DNA from: BD2-11 sp965115885
Lineage (GTDB): Bacteria > Gemmatimonadota > Gemmatimonadetes > Longimicrobiales > Gaopeijiaceae
Direction of reading: 5' to 3'
Assembly: GCA_965115885.1 (NCBI GenBank)
Contig: OZ220479.1
Location: 1,116,001 to 1,180,000 of the forward strand
Length of the DNA stretch: 64,000 bases
A program made the translations under genes and the position numbers. The number at the start of each line of letters is the position of its first letter. Within the stretch, counting starts at the first letter, position 1. The notes beneath the pieces were generated by a model. The model was not told the DNA's origin and did no database searches. It saw only the letters and a program-made list of their open reading frames with translations. Positions 26,957 through 34,650 of the stretch are shown in pieces.

Positions 26957-28162
26957 ATGAGGCGAATCAGCTTTCGGACGGCCGGCGAGTCCCACGGACG
27001 GGGCCTGCTGGCGATCCTGGAGGGCTTGCCGGCCGGGATGCCGCTCTCCGTCGAGCGCGACGTCGACCCCGACATGAAGCGGCGCCAGGGCGGCTACGGC
27101 CGCGGCCGCCGCATGCAGATCGAATCCGACCGCATCGAGCTGATCTCCGGGGTGCGCCTGGGAGAGACGCTGGGCTCGCCCATCGGAATGTTGCTCTGGA
27201 ACCGCGACTGGAAAAACTGGACCACGGCGATGGGCCACGCGCCCCCGGATCCCGAGGGCAACCCCAAGGCGTTGCGCCGCATGCACCTGCCGCGTCCGGG
27301 GCACGCCGATTTGGTCGGGGCGCTCAAGTACGACCGCACCGACGCCCGCGACGTTCTGGAGCGGGCCAGCGCGCGCGAGACGGCGGCCCGGGTGGCGTGC
27401 GGCGCGGTGGCCAAGATCCTGCTCCGCCAGTTCGGGATCGCGGTGGGATCGCACGTGGTCTCCATCGGCGGCGTCGAGTGCGCCCTTCCGGACGAACTCC
27501 CCGACGACCTCAACGCCGCCGCGGACGCCTCTCCCGTGCGCGCGCTGGATCCCGAAGCGGCGGTTCGCATCATGGCTTCGATCGACCGGGCCAAGCGGGA
27601 GGGCGACACGCTCGGGGGCGTCTTCGAGGTCGTGGTCCGACGCGTTCCGGTGGGGCTCGGGAGCTATGTCTCCTGGGACGCGAAGCTCGACGGCCGCATC
27701 GCCGGCGCGATGATGTCGATTCACGCCGTCAAGGGAGTCGAACTGGGCCTCGGATTCGAGGGCGCCCGTCGGCCGGGATCGCGCGTCCACGATCCCATCC
27801 ATCCCGCTCCCGGCGACCCCCCGCCGAGCGGATACGCCCGCCCTTCCAACCGGGCGGGCGGGCTGGAGGGCGGCGTCGCCACCGGGGAACCGCTGGTCGT
27901 CCGCGCGGCCATGAAGCCCATTTCCACGCTGCGCAAGCGCCTGCCCAGCGTGGATCTGAGGGACGGTTCGACGGCCGACGCCGCCGTGGAACGCAGCGAC
28001 GTCTGCGCCGTGCCCGCGGCCGCGGTGGTGGGCGAGGCCATGGCCGCGCTGGTGGTGGCCGACGCCCTCGTCGAAAAGTTCGGGGGCGACAGCCTTTCCG
28101 AGATGCGCCGGAACCACGAAGGCTACATCGCCTACCTGCGCGCCCGCCGTCCCGCGCCGTGA
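26957..28162 (+). CDS. aroC: Chorismate synthase, 401 aa
   Basis: Last step of the shikimate pathway: 5-enolpyruvylshikimate-3-phosphate to chorismate, needing reduced FMN. Signatures: FRTAGESHGRGLLAILEG, R-rich RRQGGYGRGRRM, RPGHADLVGALKY, ARETAARVACGAVAK and SLSEMRRNHEGYIAYL. Start ATG 26957; GGGAGACGATCCAC upstream supplies a weak ribosome site. Its TGA overlaps the GTG of aroK (GTGA), so the two shikimate genes are coupled. Expected length for the family. Confidence 0.96.
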   Translation: MRRISFRTAGESHGRGLLAILEGLPAGMPLSVERDVDPDMKRRQGGYGRGRRMQIESDRIELISGVRLGETLGSPIGMLLWNRDWKNWTTAMGHAPPDPEGNPKALRRMHLPRPGHADLVGALKYDRTDARDVLERASARETAARVACGAVAKILLRQFGIAVGSHVVSIGGVECALPDELPDDLNAAADASPVRALDPEAAVRIMASIDRAKREGDTLGGVFEVVVRRVPVGLGSYVSWDAKLDGRIAGAMMSIHAVKGVELGLGFEGARRPGSRVHDPIHPAPGDPPPSGYARPSNRAGGLEGGVATGEPLVVRAAMKPISTLRKRLPSVDLRDGSTADAAVERSDVCAVPAAAVVGEAMAALVVADALVEKFGGDSLSEMRRNHEGYIAYLRARRPAP

Positions 28163-28749
28163 TCGACTCCGTCGCCGGAGCGCGGGTTCCCGCCCTCCCC
28201 GCGCGCATCCTCCTGGTCGGCTTCATGGCCAGCGGGAAATCGGTCGTGGGCCGCGAGGCGGCGCGGTTGCTCGACTGGCGGTTCGCCGACTTCGACGAGG
28301 AGATCCGACGCGAGACCGGGCAACGGATCCGGGACGTCTTCGCCCGCGCCGGCGAGGCGGAGTTCAGGGCGGTCGAGGCCCGGGTGGCCGACCGCCTGCT
28401 CCGCCGCGACCGGGTGGTCCTCGCGTCGGGCGGCGGATGGGCGGCTCAACCCGGCCGCATGGAGGGGCTGGACCGCGACACCCTTTCGGTCTGGCTCAAG
28501 GTCGCCGCCGAGACGGCCATGGCCCGGATCCGGGCGCAGGGCGTCCCGCGTCCCCTCCTGGAAGGCCGCCGAGGCGTCGAGCGCGCCCGCCGCCTGCTCG
28601 GGCGGCGGGAACCGCACTACCGTCTTGCGCGCTTGACATTGGACAGCGAGGAATATTCCGTACCCCAACTGGCGGACCGGATCGCGCGCGCCGCGCGCCG
28701 GGACGCCGAGGCGGATCTCCCGAATTCCCCGGCAACGCACCCATCATGA
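28159..28749 (+). CDS. aroK: Shikimate kinase, 196 aa
   Basis: ATP-dependent phosphorylation of shikimate. Walker A is GFMASGKSVVG, the shikimate-binding Asp/Arg region is DWRFADFDEEI, the glycine-rich GGGWAAQPGRM block and the lid (QGVPRPLL, with the R in REPHYRLA) are visible. GTG 28159 overlaps the aroC stop; its own TGA overlaps topA ATG (ATGA), making aroC-aroK-topA one coupled unit. Slightly longer than E. coli AroK (173 aa) owing to N- and C-terminal tails. Confidence 0.93.
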   Translation: MIDSVAGARVPALPARILLVGFMASGKSVVGREAARLLDWRFADFDEEIRRETGQRIRDVFARAGEAEFRAVEARVADRLLRRDRVVLASGGGWAAQPGRMEGLDRDTLSVWLKVAAETAMARIRAQGVPRPLLEGRRGVERARRLLGRREPHYRLARLTLDSEEYSVPQLADRIARAARRDAEADLPNSPATHPS

Positions 28750-31418
28750 AGCTCGTCATCGTCGAGTCTCCCGCGAAGGCTACGACCATCAAGAGGTTTC
28801 TGGGCCCGGGCTACGAAGTCGCGGCCAGCTTCGGCCACGTGCGCGACCTGCCCCGCTCGGCGAAGGAGGTCCCGGAGCGCCTGCGCTCCAAGTCGTGGGC
28901 CCGGCTGGGCGTCGACGTCGGCGGGAGCTTCGAGCCCGTCTACGTCGTCCCGGCGCGATCGAAGAAGCACATCGCCGAGCTGCGCAGGAAGGCGCAAGGG
29001 GCGGAGGAACTCATTCTCGCGACCGACGAGGACCGCGAGGGCGAGTCCATCAGCTGGCACCTGCTCGAGGTCCTGGACCCCGGCGTTCCCGTGCGGCGCA
29101 TCGCCTTCCACGAGATCACCCGCACCGCCGTCCAGGCCGCCCTCGCCGATCCGCGCGGCGTCGACCAACGACTGGTTCGCGCCCAGGAGACCCGACGCGT
29201 GCTCGACCGTCTGTTCGGCTATTCGCTTTCCCCGGTGCTCTGGAGGAAGGTGCGGGGGAGGCTGAGCGCAGGCCGGGTCCAGAGCGCGGCGCTTCGCCTG
29301 TTGGTCGAGCGGGAGGAGGAGCGCCAGAAGTTCGCGTCCTCGGAATACTGGGGGGTGCGGGCGTCCCTCCGCGCGCCGGGCGACGACGGGGACCGGGAGT
29401 TCGTCGCCGACCTCGTCCGGTCCGACGGCAAGACGATCGCCACCGCGAAGAATTTCGACGCCAAGACGGGCGAGCCCCGGTTGGGCGCGAAGGTCTCGGT
29501 GCTCGACGAGGCCGCCGCCGCGGCCATCGCCCGCGAGGCGATGGCCGCGCGGCCCTGGCGCGTCCGGCGCGTGGAGGAGAAGGAGTCCCGCCGCCGTCCC
29601 CCCCCGCCCTTCACCACCTCGACCCTGCAGCAACTCGCGAGTTCGATGCTGCGCATGACCCCGCGGCGCACCATGGCGCTCGCCCAGCAGCTGTACGAGG
29701 GGATCGACATGGGCAAGGGCGACCGGGAAGGACTGATCACCTACATGCGCACCGACTCCGCGAATCTCAGTCGCAAGGCGCTCGGGGACGCCGCCCGCTA
29801 CGTCCGCGAGCGCTTCGGCGAGGACTACCACCAGGGCGTCCGACAGTACGCGACTCGGTCCCGGAACGCCCAGGAAGCCCACGAGGCCATCCGCCCGACC
29901 GAGATCGGACGCGCTCCGGAGTCGTTGCGCCGCTTTCTGGAACCCGATCAACTGAAACTCTACGATCTGATCTGGCGACGGGCCGTGGCCTCCCAGATGG
30001 CCGACGCGCGCATCGCCGGCACCACCATCGAGTTCGAGGTCGACGGGCGCGGTTCCACCCACGTCTTCCGCACCTCCGGTTCGGTGGTGCGTTTCCCGGG
30101 ATACCAGCGCGTGTGGGGCACCAACCGCAAGGACGTCATCCTGCCGCGCCTCGTCGAGGGCCAGCCGGTCGGCGCGACCGAAGACGCCCCCGGCGGCCGC
30201 GCCCCGGCGACGAAGGCGGACGCCCCGACCCCGGTGGACGTCGCGAGCGTCGAGCCCCGGGGCCAGCGGACCAAGCCGCGCTCGCGCTTCTCCGAGGCGG
30301 CGCTGGTGCGCAAGCTCGAGGAAGAGGGGATCGGTCGTCCCTCCACCTACGAACCCACCTTGGCCAAGTTGCGGGAGCGCGAGTACGCCATCAAGAAGGG
30401 AGGAGCGCTGGTGCCGACCTTCCTCGGCCTCTGCGTGACCAAGCTGTTGCGCGACCACTTCCCGCACTACGTCGACCTCAAGTTCACCGCCGAGATGGAG
30501 TCCGCTCTCGACCGCATCGCCGGCGGGTCGATGGATCACGTCCGTTTCCTCTCCGACTTCTTCCTCGGCGACGGCGCGCGCACGCCCGGACTCGAGCGGC
30601 GCATCGAGAAAGCGTTGCCGCACATCGACTATCCCGCCCTGCGAGTGGGCGAGGATCCGGAGACCGGCGAGCCGTTCGTCGTGCGCATCGGCAAGCAGCG
30701 CGCGTTGCTCCAGCGCGGGGAGGAGAGGGGCGGCCCGCGCGTCGCTCTGCCGGCCGACCTCCTCGTCGACGAGCTGACCCCCGAGAAGGCGTCGGAGCTG
30801 ATCGAGGAGGGGCAGCGCGGCATGAGCCCGATCTGCCGCGACCCGGAAACCGGGCTCAACGTCTACGTTCGTCCCGGGCCCTACGGACCGTACGTCCAGC
30901 TGGGCGAGAACGACGCCAAGCCCAAACCCAAGCGGACCAGCCTGCCCAGGGGCATGGCGCCCGAAAAGGTCGATCCGGCCTTCGCCCTGCGGTTGCTCTC
31001 GCTCCCGCGCAACCTCGGCCGGGATCCCAAGACCGGAAAGCGGGTCGAGGCCGGGTTGGGCCGGTACGGGCCCTACGTGCGGCGCGCGGGGACCTACCGC
31101 AACCTGGACGCGTTGGAGCGGGTGTTCGAGATCGCGCTGGAGGAAGCGATCCGGCTCCTCGAAGCCAAGCCCGGCAAGACCGTGATCGCCGTCGTCGGCC
31201 CGCACCCCGAGACCGGCGAGCCCCTGAACGTCTACAACGGACGCTACGGGCCCTACGTCACCGACGGCAAGACGAACGCGAGCATCCCCAGGGACCGCGC
31301 GCCCGAAACGGTCGTCGTGGAAGAGGCGCTCGAGTGGTTGGCCCGGGCCGCCGAGCGCAAGGCCGCCAAGGCCGCCGGGAAGGGCGCGCGCCGTTCCCGC
31401 TCCCGCGGCAAGCGGTGA
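28746..31418 (+). CDS. topA: DNA topoisomerase I (type IA), 890 aa
   Basis: Relaxes negative supercoils. TOPRIM domain from residue 1 (KLVIVESPAKATTIKRFLG; acidic DEDREGESISWHL), the QSAALRLLVEREEE region, and the catalytic Tyr in LITYMRTDS (about residue 330). The C-terminus has no CxxC zinc ribbons; instead there are repeated topoisomerase C-terminal motifs (DPETGLNVYVRPGPYGPYVQ, KTGKRVEAGLGRYGPYV, ETGEPLNVYNGRYGPYV) and a Lys/Arg-rich tail (KAAKAAGKGARRSRSRGKR). That C-terminal type is common in Actinobacteria and several other phyla. Coupled to aroK by ATGA; xerC follows after 16 bp. Confidence 0.96.
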   Translation: MKLVIVESPAKATTIKRFLGPGYEVAASFGHVRDLPRSAKEVPERLRSKSWARLGVDVGGSFEPVYVVPARSKKHIAELRRKAQGAEELILATDEDREGESISWHLLEVLDPGVPVRRIAFHEITRTAVQAALADPRGVDQRLVRAQETRRVLDRLFGYSLSPVLWRKVRGRLSAGRVQSAALRLLVEREEERQKFASSEYWGVRASLRAPGDDGDREFVADLVRSDGKTIATAKNFDAKTGEPRLGAKVSVLDEAAAAAIAREAMAARPWRVRRVEEKESRRRPPPPFTTSTLQQLASSMLRMTPRRTMALAQQLYEGIDMGKGDREGLITYMRTDSANLSRKALGDAARYVRERFGEDYHQGVRQYATRSRNAQEAHEAIRPTEIGRAPESLRRFLEPDQLKLYDLIWRRAVASQMADARIAGTTIEFEVDGRGSTHVFRTSGSVVRFPGYQRVWGTNRKDVILPRLVEGQPVGATEDAPGGRAPATKADAPTPVDVASVEPRGQRTKPRSRFSEAALVRKLEEEGIGRPSTYEPTLAKLREREYAIKKGGALVPTFLGLCVTKLLRDHFPHYVDLKFTAEMESALDRIAGGSMDHVRFLSDFFLGDGARTPGLERRIEKALPHIDYPALRVGEDPETGEPFVVRIGKQRALLQRGEERGGPRVALPADLLVDELTPEKASELIEEGQRGMSPICRDPETGLNVYVRPGPYGPYVQLGENDAKPKPKRTSLPRGMAPEKVDPAFALRLLSLPRNLGRDPKTGKRVEAGLGRYGPYVRRAGTYRNLDALERVFEIALEEAIRLLEAKPGKTVIAVVGPHPETGEPLNVYNGRYGPYVTDGKTNASIPRDRAPETVVVEEALEWLARAAERKAAKAAGKGARRSRSRGKR

Positions 31419-31434
31419 CGGAGCGCTGGGCCGG

Positions 31435-32352
31435 GTGAGCGTACGTCCCGAGGCCGCCGAGTTCCTGCGTTCCCTCGCCGACGAGCGGCAGCTTTCCCCC
31501 AACACGGTCTCCGCGTACCGGCGCGACATCCAGGACTTCGAGCGCTTCCTCTCCGACTTCGCCGGGCACTCCGGCTGGAGCTGGCCCGACGTCGACCGCC
31601 TCGCTCTTCGGGGGTTCCTGGGGCACTGCCGGCGGCGCAGGCTCTCCCGGCGCACCGCGGGGCGCAAGCTCTCGGCGCTCCGGTCCCTCTTCCGCTTCCT
31701 GCTCCTGGAGGGGCACATCGAGGACGACCCGGCGCGGACGCTCCGCACGCCGCGCGCCGACAAGCGTCTTCCCGGCCACCTGCCGCACGCCGGGGTGGAG
31801 GCCGTCTTCGGCGCGGCCGAGGCGCGCGCCGCCGAGAACACCTTCCTCGGCACCCGCAACCTGGCGATCCTCGAGATCCTGTACGGGAGCGGAGTGCGCT
31901 TGGCCGAGCTCCACGGGCTCGACCGCGACCGCGTCGATCTGATCGCCGACCGCGTGCGCGTCCTGGGCAAGGGACGCAAGGAGCGGATCGTGCCGTTGAC
32001 CCGCTCTGCGGTGCGGGCGCTCCGGCGCCACGAGCCTCACCGCGAGCGCGTGGTCTCGCTGAACCGGGGCGACCGGCGCGCCGCCGTCGTCAGCCGACGA
32101 GGCCGCCGCCTTTCGCGCCGGACGATACAGTACGTCGTGCGCGACGCGCTCGATCGCGGGTCCGAGGCCGAAGGCCTCTCCGTTCACTCGCTCCGGCACA
32201 GTTTCGCGACGCACCTCCTCGATTCCGGCGCCGATCTGGTTTCGGTCAAGGAGCTGCTGGGCCACGTCTCGCTTTCCACGACGCGGATCTACGCCCACAC
32301 CTCCAAGGAGCGGCTCAAGCGCGTCCACCGCGGCGCGCACCCGCGCGCCTGA
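31435..32352 (+). CDS. xerC: Tyrosine recombinase XerC, 305 aa
   Basis: Site-specific recombinase that resolves chromosome dimers at dif. N-terminal SAM-like domain (ERQLSPNTVSAYRRDIQDFE) and catalytic set R (LYGSGVRLAELHGL), K (LGKGRKERIVPL), HSLRHSFATHLL, H (LLGHVSLSTT) and nucleophile Y (RIYAH). GTG start at 31435, 16 bp after topA. The order topA-xerC-hslV-hslU matches the topA..codV-clpQ-clpY arrangement of Bacillus, supporting XerC over XerD. Length is standard. Unlike the integrase at 2.8 kb it is intact. Confidence 0.92.
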   Translation: MSVRPEAAEFLRSLADERQLSPNTVSAYRRDIQDFERFLSDFAGHSGWSWPDVDRLALRGFLGHCRRRRLSRRTAGRKLSALRSLFRFLLLEGHIEDDPARTLRTPRADKRLPGHLPHAGVEAVFGAAEARAAENTFLGTRNLAILEILYGSGVRLAELHGLDRDRVDLIADRVRVLGKGRKERIVPLTRSAVRALRRHEPHRERVVSLNRGDRRAAVVSRRGRRLSRRTIQYVVRDALDRGSEAEGLSVHSLRHSFATHLLDSGADLVSVKELLGHVSLSTTRIYAHTSKERLKRVHRGAHPRA

Positions 32353-32489
32353 CCGGAACGCCGTCGGCTTCGACGTCCGCCGCGTTCGGGTGTACTCTTC
32401 GCGCTCCCGGATGCATCTTTCGCGTGCGCGGCCCGCGCCGTGCGCACGCGGGCCGCGGGCCCCATCCTCACCCGGAAGAGAACACGCAC

Positions 32490-33050
32490 ATGTCGACGCA
32501 CAGCTTCCACGGCACCACCGTGCTCGCGGTCCGCAAGGAAGGCCGGATCGCGATGGGAGCCGACGGCCAAGTCACCATGGGGGACACCGTCGTCAAGAGC
32601 GCGGCCCGCAAAGTGCGCACGCTCAAGGACGGCCGCTTCCTGGCGGGGTTCGCGGGAGCGGTCGCGGACGCCTTCACGCTCTTCGAGACGCTCGAGACCA
32701 AGCTCGACCAATTTCCCGCCAACCTGACGCGCGCGTGCGTCGAGCTGGCCAAGAACTGGAGGACGGACCGCGCCCTGCGCCGCTTGGACGCGTTGCTCGT
32801 GGTGGCCGACGCCGAGCACCTGTTTCTGATCGGCGGGGACGGCAACGTCCTGGAACCGGACGACCAAGTGGTGGCGATCGGGTCGGGGGGCGCCTACGCC
32901 TTGGCCGCGGCCCGCGCGCTCCGGGCGCATTCCGCCCTCTCCGCCCCCGAGATCGTGCGCGCCAGCTTGACGATCGCCAGCGAAATCTGCGTCTACAGCA
33001 ACGAAGAGATCACCGTACTGGATCTGGAGTCCGATCCCGAGGGAGACTGA
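32490..33050 (+). CDS. hslV: ATP-dependent protease peptidase subunit HslV (ClpQ), 186 aa
   Basis: Proteasome-like threonine peptidase that forms dodecamers capped by HslU. Thr at residue 9 (GTTVLAVRKEG) aligns with the N-terminal catalytic Thr of E. coli HslV, so an 8-residue propeptide (STHSFHG) is probably removed. GADGQVTMGDTVVKS, FAGAVADAFTLFE, WRTDRALRRLDALL, AIGSGGAYALAAARAL are family blocks. ATG 32490 chosen from homology; an in-frame upstream start exists at 32424 but would give an improbable leader. TGA abuts the hslU ATG directly. Confidence 0.95.
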   Translation: MSTHSFHGTTVLAVRKEGRIAMGADGQVTMGDTVVKSAARKVRTLKDGRFLAGFAGAVADAFTLFETLETKLDQFPANLTRACVELAKNWRTDRALRRLDALLVVADAEHLFLIGGDGNVLEPDDQVVAIGSGGAYALAAARALRAHSALSAPEIVRASLTIASEICVYSNEEITVLDLESDPEGD

Positions 33051-34556
33051 ATGGCTGTTCCGGAAACGGAGTCCGCAGCGCCTTTCGCGGCCGAGAACGA
33101 GAACGAGCCGGACTGGTTCGAGCAACTCACGCCCCGCCAAATCGTGGCGGAGTTGGACAAGTACATCGTGGGGCAACGGGAAGCCAAGCGCGCCGTCGCC
33201 ATCGCGATGCGGAACCGCTGGCGCCGGCAGCGCGTCGAGGGGGAGCTGAGGGACGAGATCCTGCCCAACAACCTGATCCTCATGGGCACGACCGGCGTGG
33301 GCAAGACCGAGATCGCGCGCCGTCTGGCCCGGCTGACGGGCGCCCCCTTCGTCAAGGTGGAAGCGTCCAAGTTCACCGAAGTGGGGTACGTCGGCCGGGA
33401 CGTCGAGTCGATGATCCGCGACTTGGTCGACACGGCGGTGAACATGGTGCGCGCCGAGCGGGAGGACAGCGTTCAGGCGGAAGCGGAGCGTCGGGCCGAG
33501 GAACAGCTGCTGGACCTGCTGTTCCCCCGGCCGGAGGCGGGCGCCCCGGCGAAGGGCCCCGTGGTGGTCGCCGACGGCGTTCCCAAGGTTTTTGTGGCCG
33601 GTCCCGGGGGGGTGCGGGAGAGCGGCTCCGCCGAGACGCTGAGCGAGGAGGACCAGGATCTGGTCATGCGTCGGCAACGCACCCGCGAGAAGCTGCGCAC
33701 GTTGCTGCGGGACGGCGAGCTGGAGGACCGGACGGTCGAGGTGGAGGTGAGCCAGAGTCCGGCGATCGACGGCATGATGGTGCCCATGGGCGGCATGGAG
33801 GGGATGGAGCACAACTTCTCCGAGATGCTTCAGGAGATGCTTCCCAAGCGCACGAAGCGGCGCACCGTCACCGTCGCGGAGGCGCGCCGCATCCTCGTCC
33901 AGGACGAACTGGACCGTCTGGTGGACATGGACGAGGTCGTGAACGAGGCGCTGATCCGAGCCGAGGACATGGGGATGATCTTCCTCGACGAGATCGACAA
34001 GATCGCGGGCGACCGCGGCAACTACGGGCCCGACGTCAGCCGGGGAGGGGTCCAGCGCGACCTGTTGCCGGTGGTGGAGGGTTGCAACGTGCAGACCAAG
34101 TACGGGCTGGTGCGCACCGACCACGTCCTCTTCATCGCCGCCGGCGCCTTCCACGTCTCCAAGCCGAGCGACCTCATCCCCGAACTCCAGGGCCGCTTCC
34201 CCATCCGGGTGGAGTTGCACGGCCTCGACCGCGGGCACTTCGAGCGCATCCTGCGGGAGCCGAGGAACGCCCTCCTGGTCCAGTACCAGGCGCTCATCGA
34301 GGCCGAAGGGGCGCGGGCCGAGTTCGCCGCCGACGGCGTCGACGAGATCGCGCGCATCGCGGCGCGCCTGAACGAACGCATGGAGAACATCGGCGCGCGC
34401 CGTCTCCAGACCGTCATGACGACGTTGCTGGAGGAAATCCTCTTCGAGTTGCCGGACGTGACGATGGAGGGTCCGCTGGTCGTCGACCGCGCGTTCGTGC
34501 GCGCGCACCTCGAGGAGATCGCCGAAGACGAGGACCTGCGGCGCTACATCCTGTAG
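33051..34556 (+). CDS. hslU: HslU (ClpY) AAA+ unfoldase, 501 aa
   Basis: ATPase ring that unfolds substrates for HslV. N-terminal TPRQIVAELDKYIVGQ, Walker A in GTTGVGKTEIARRLA, KFTEVGYVGRDVESMIRDL, Walker B MIFLDEIDKIA, ELQGRFPIRVEL sensor region, and the C-terminal docking tail EDLRRYIL that inserts into HslV. The I-domain between Walker A and B is longer than in E. coli (443 aa total there) with a Met/Gly-rich stretch (MMVPMGGMEGMEHN). Starts immediately after hslV. Confidence 0.96.
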   Translation: MAVPETESAAPFAAENENEPDWFEQLTPRQIVAELDKYIVGQREAKRAVAIAMRNRWRRQRVEGELRDEILPNNLILMGTTGVGKTEIARRLARLTGAPFVKVEASKFTEVGYVGRDVESMIRDLVDTAVNMVRAEREDSVQAEAERRAEEQLLDLLFPRPEAGAPAKGPVVVADGVPKVFVAGPGGVRESGSAETLSEEDQDLVMRRQRTREKLRTLLRDGELEDRTVEVEVSQSPAIDGMMVPMGGMEGMEHNFSEMLQEMLPKRTKRRTVTVAEARRILVQDELDRLVDMDEVVNEALIRAEDMGMIFLDEIDKIAGDRGNYGPDVSRGGVQRDLLPVVEGCNVQTKYGLVRTDHVLFIAAGAFHVSKPSDLIPELQGRFPIRVELHGLDRGHFERILREPRNALLVQYQALIEAEGARAEFAADGVDEIARIAARLNERMENIGARRLQTVMTTLLEEILFELPDVTMEGPLVVDRAFVRAHLEEIAEDEDLRRYIL

Positions 34557-34593
34557 AACGCTTCCGCGTCCCGGCGCCGGTGCCGCACCGGCG

Positions 34594-34614
34594 GCCCGCC
34601 CGGAGGGGGCGGGC
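34594..34614 (+). terminator. GC-rich hairpin between hslU and clpB
   Basis: GCCCGCCC pairs with GGGCGGGC across a short GGAGG loop. No T-run follows, so intrinsic termination is doubtful; it could attenuate or stabilise the mRNA. Confidence 0.3.
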
Positions 34615-34650
34615 GCGGGCCCGACCGTCGGACGCACGGAGTGGAATCGA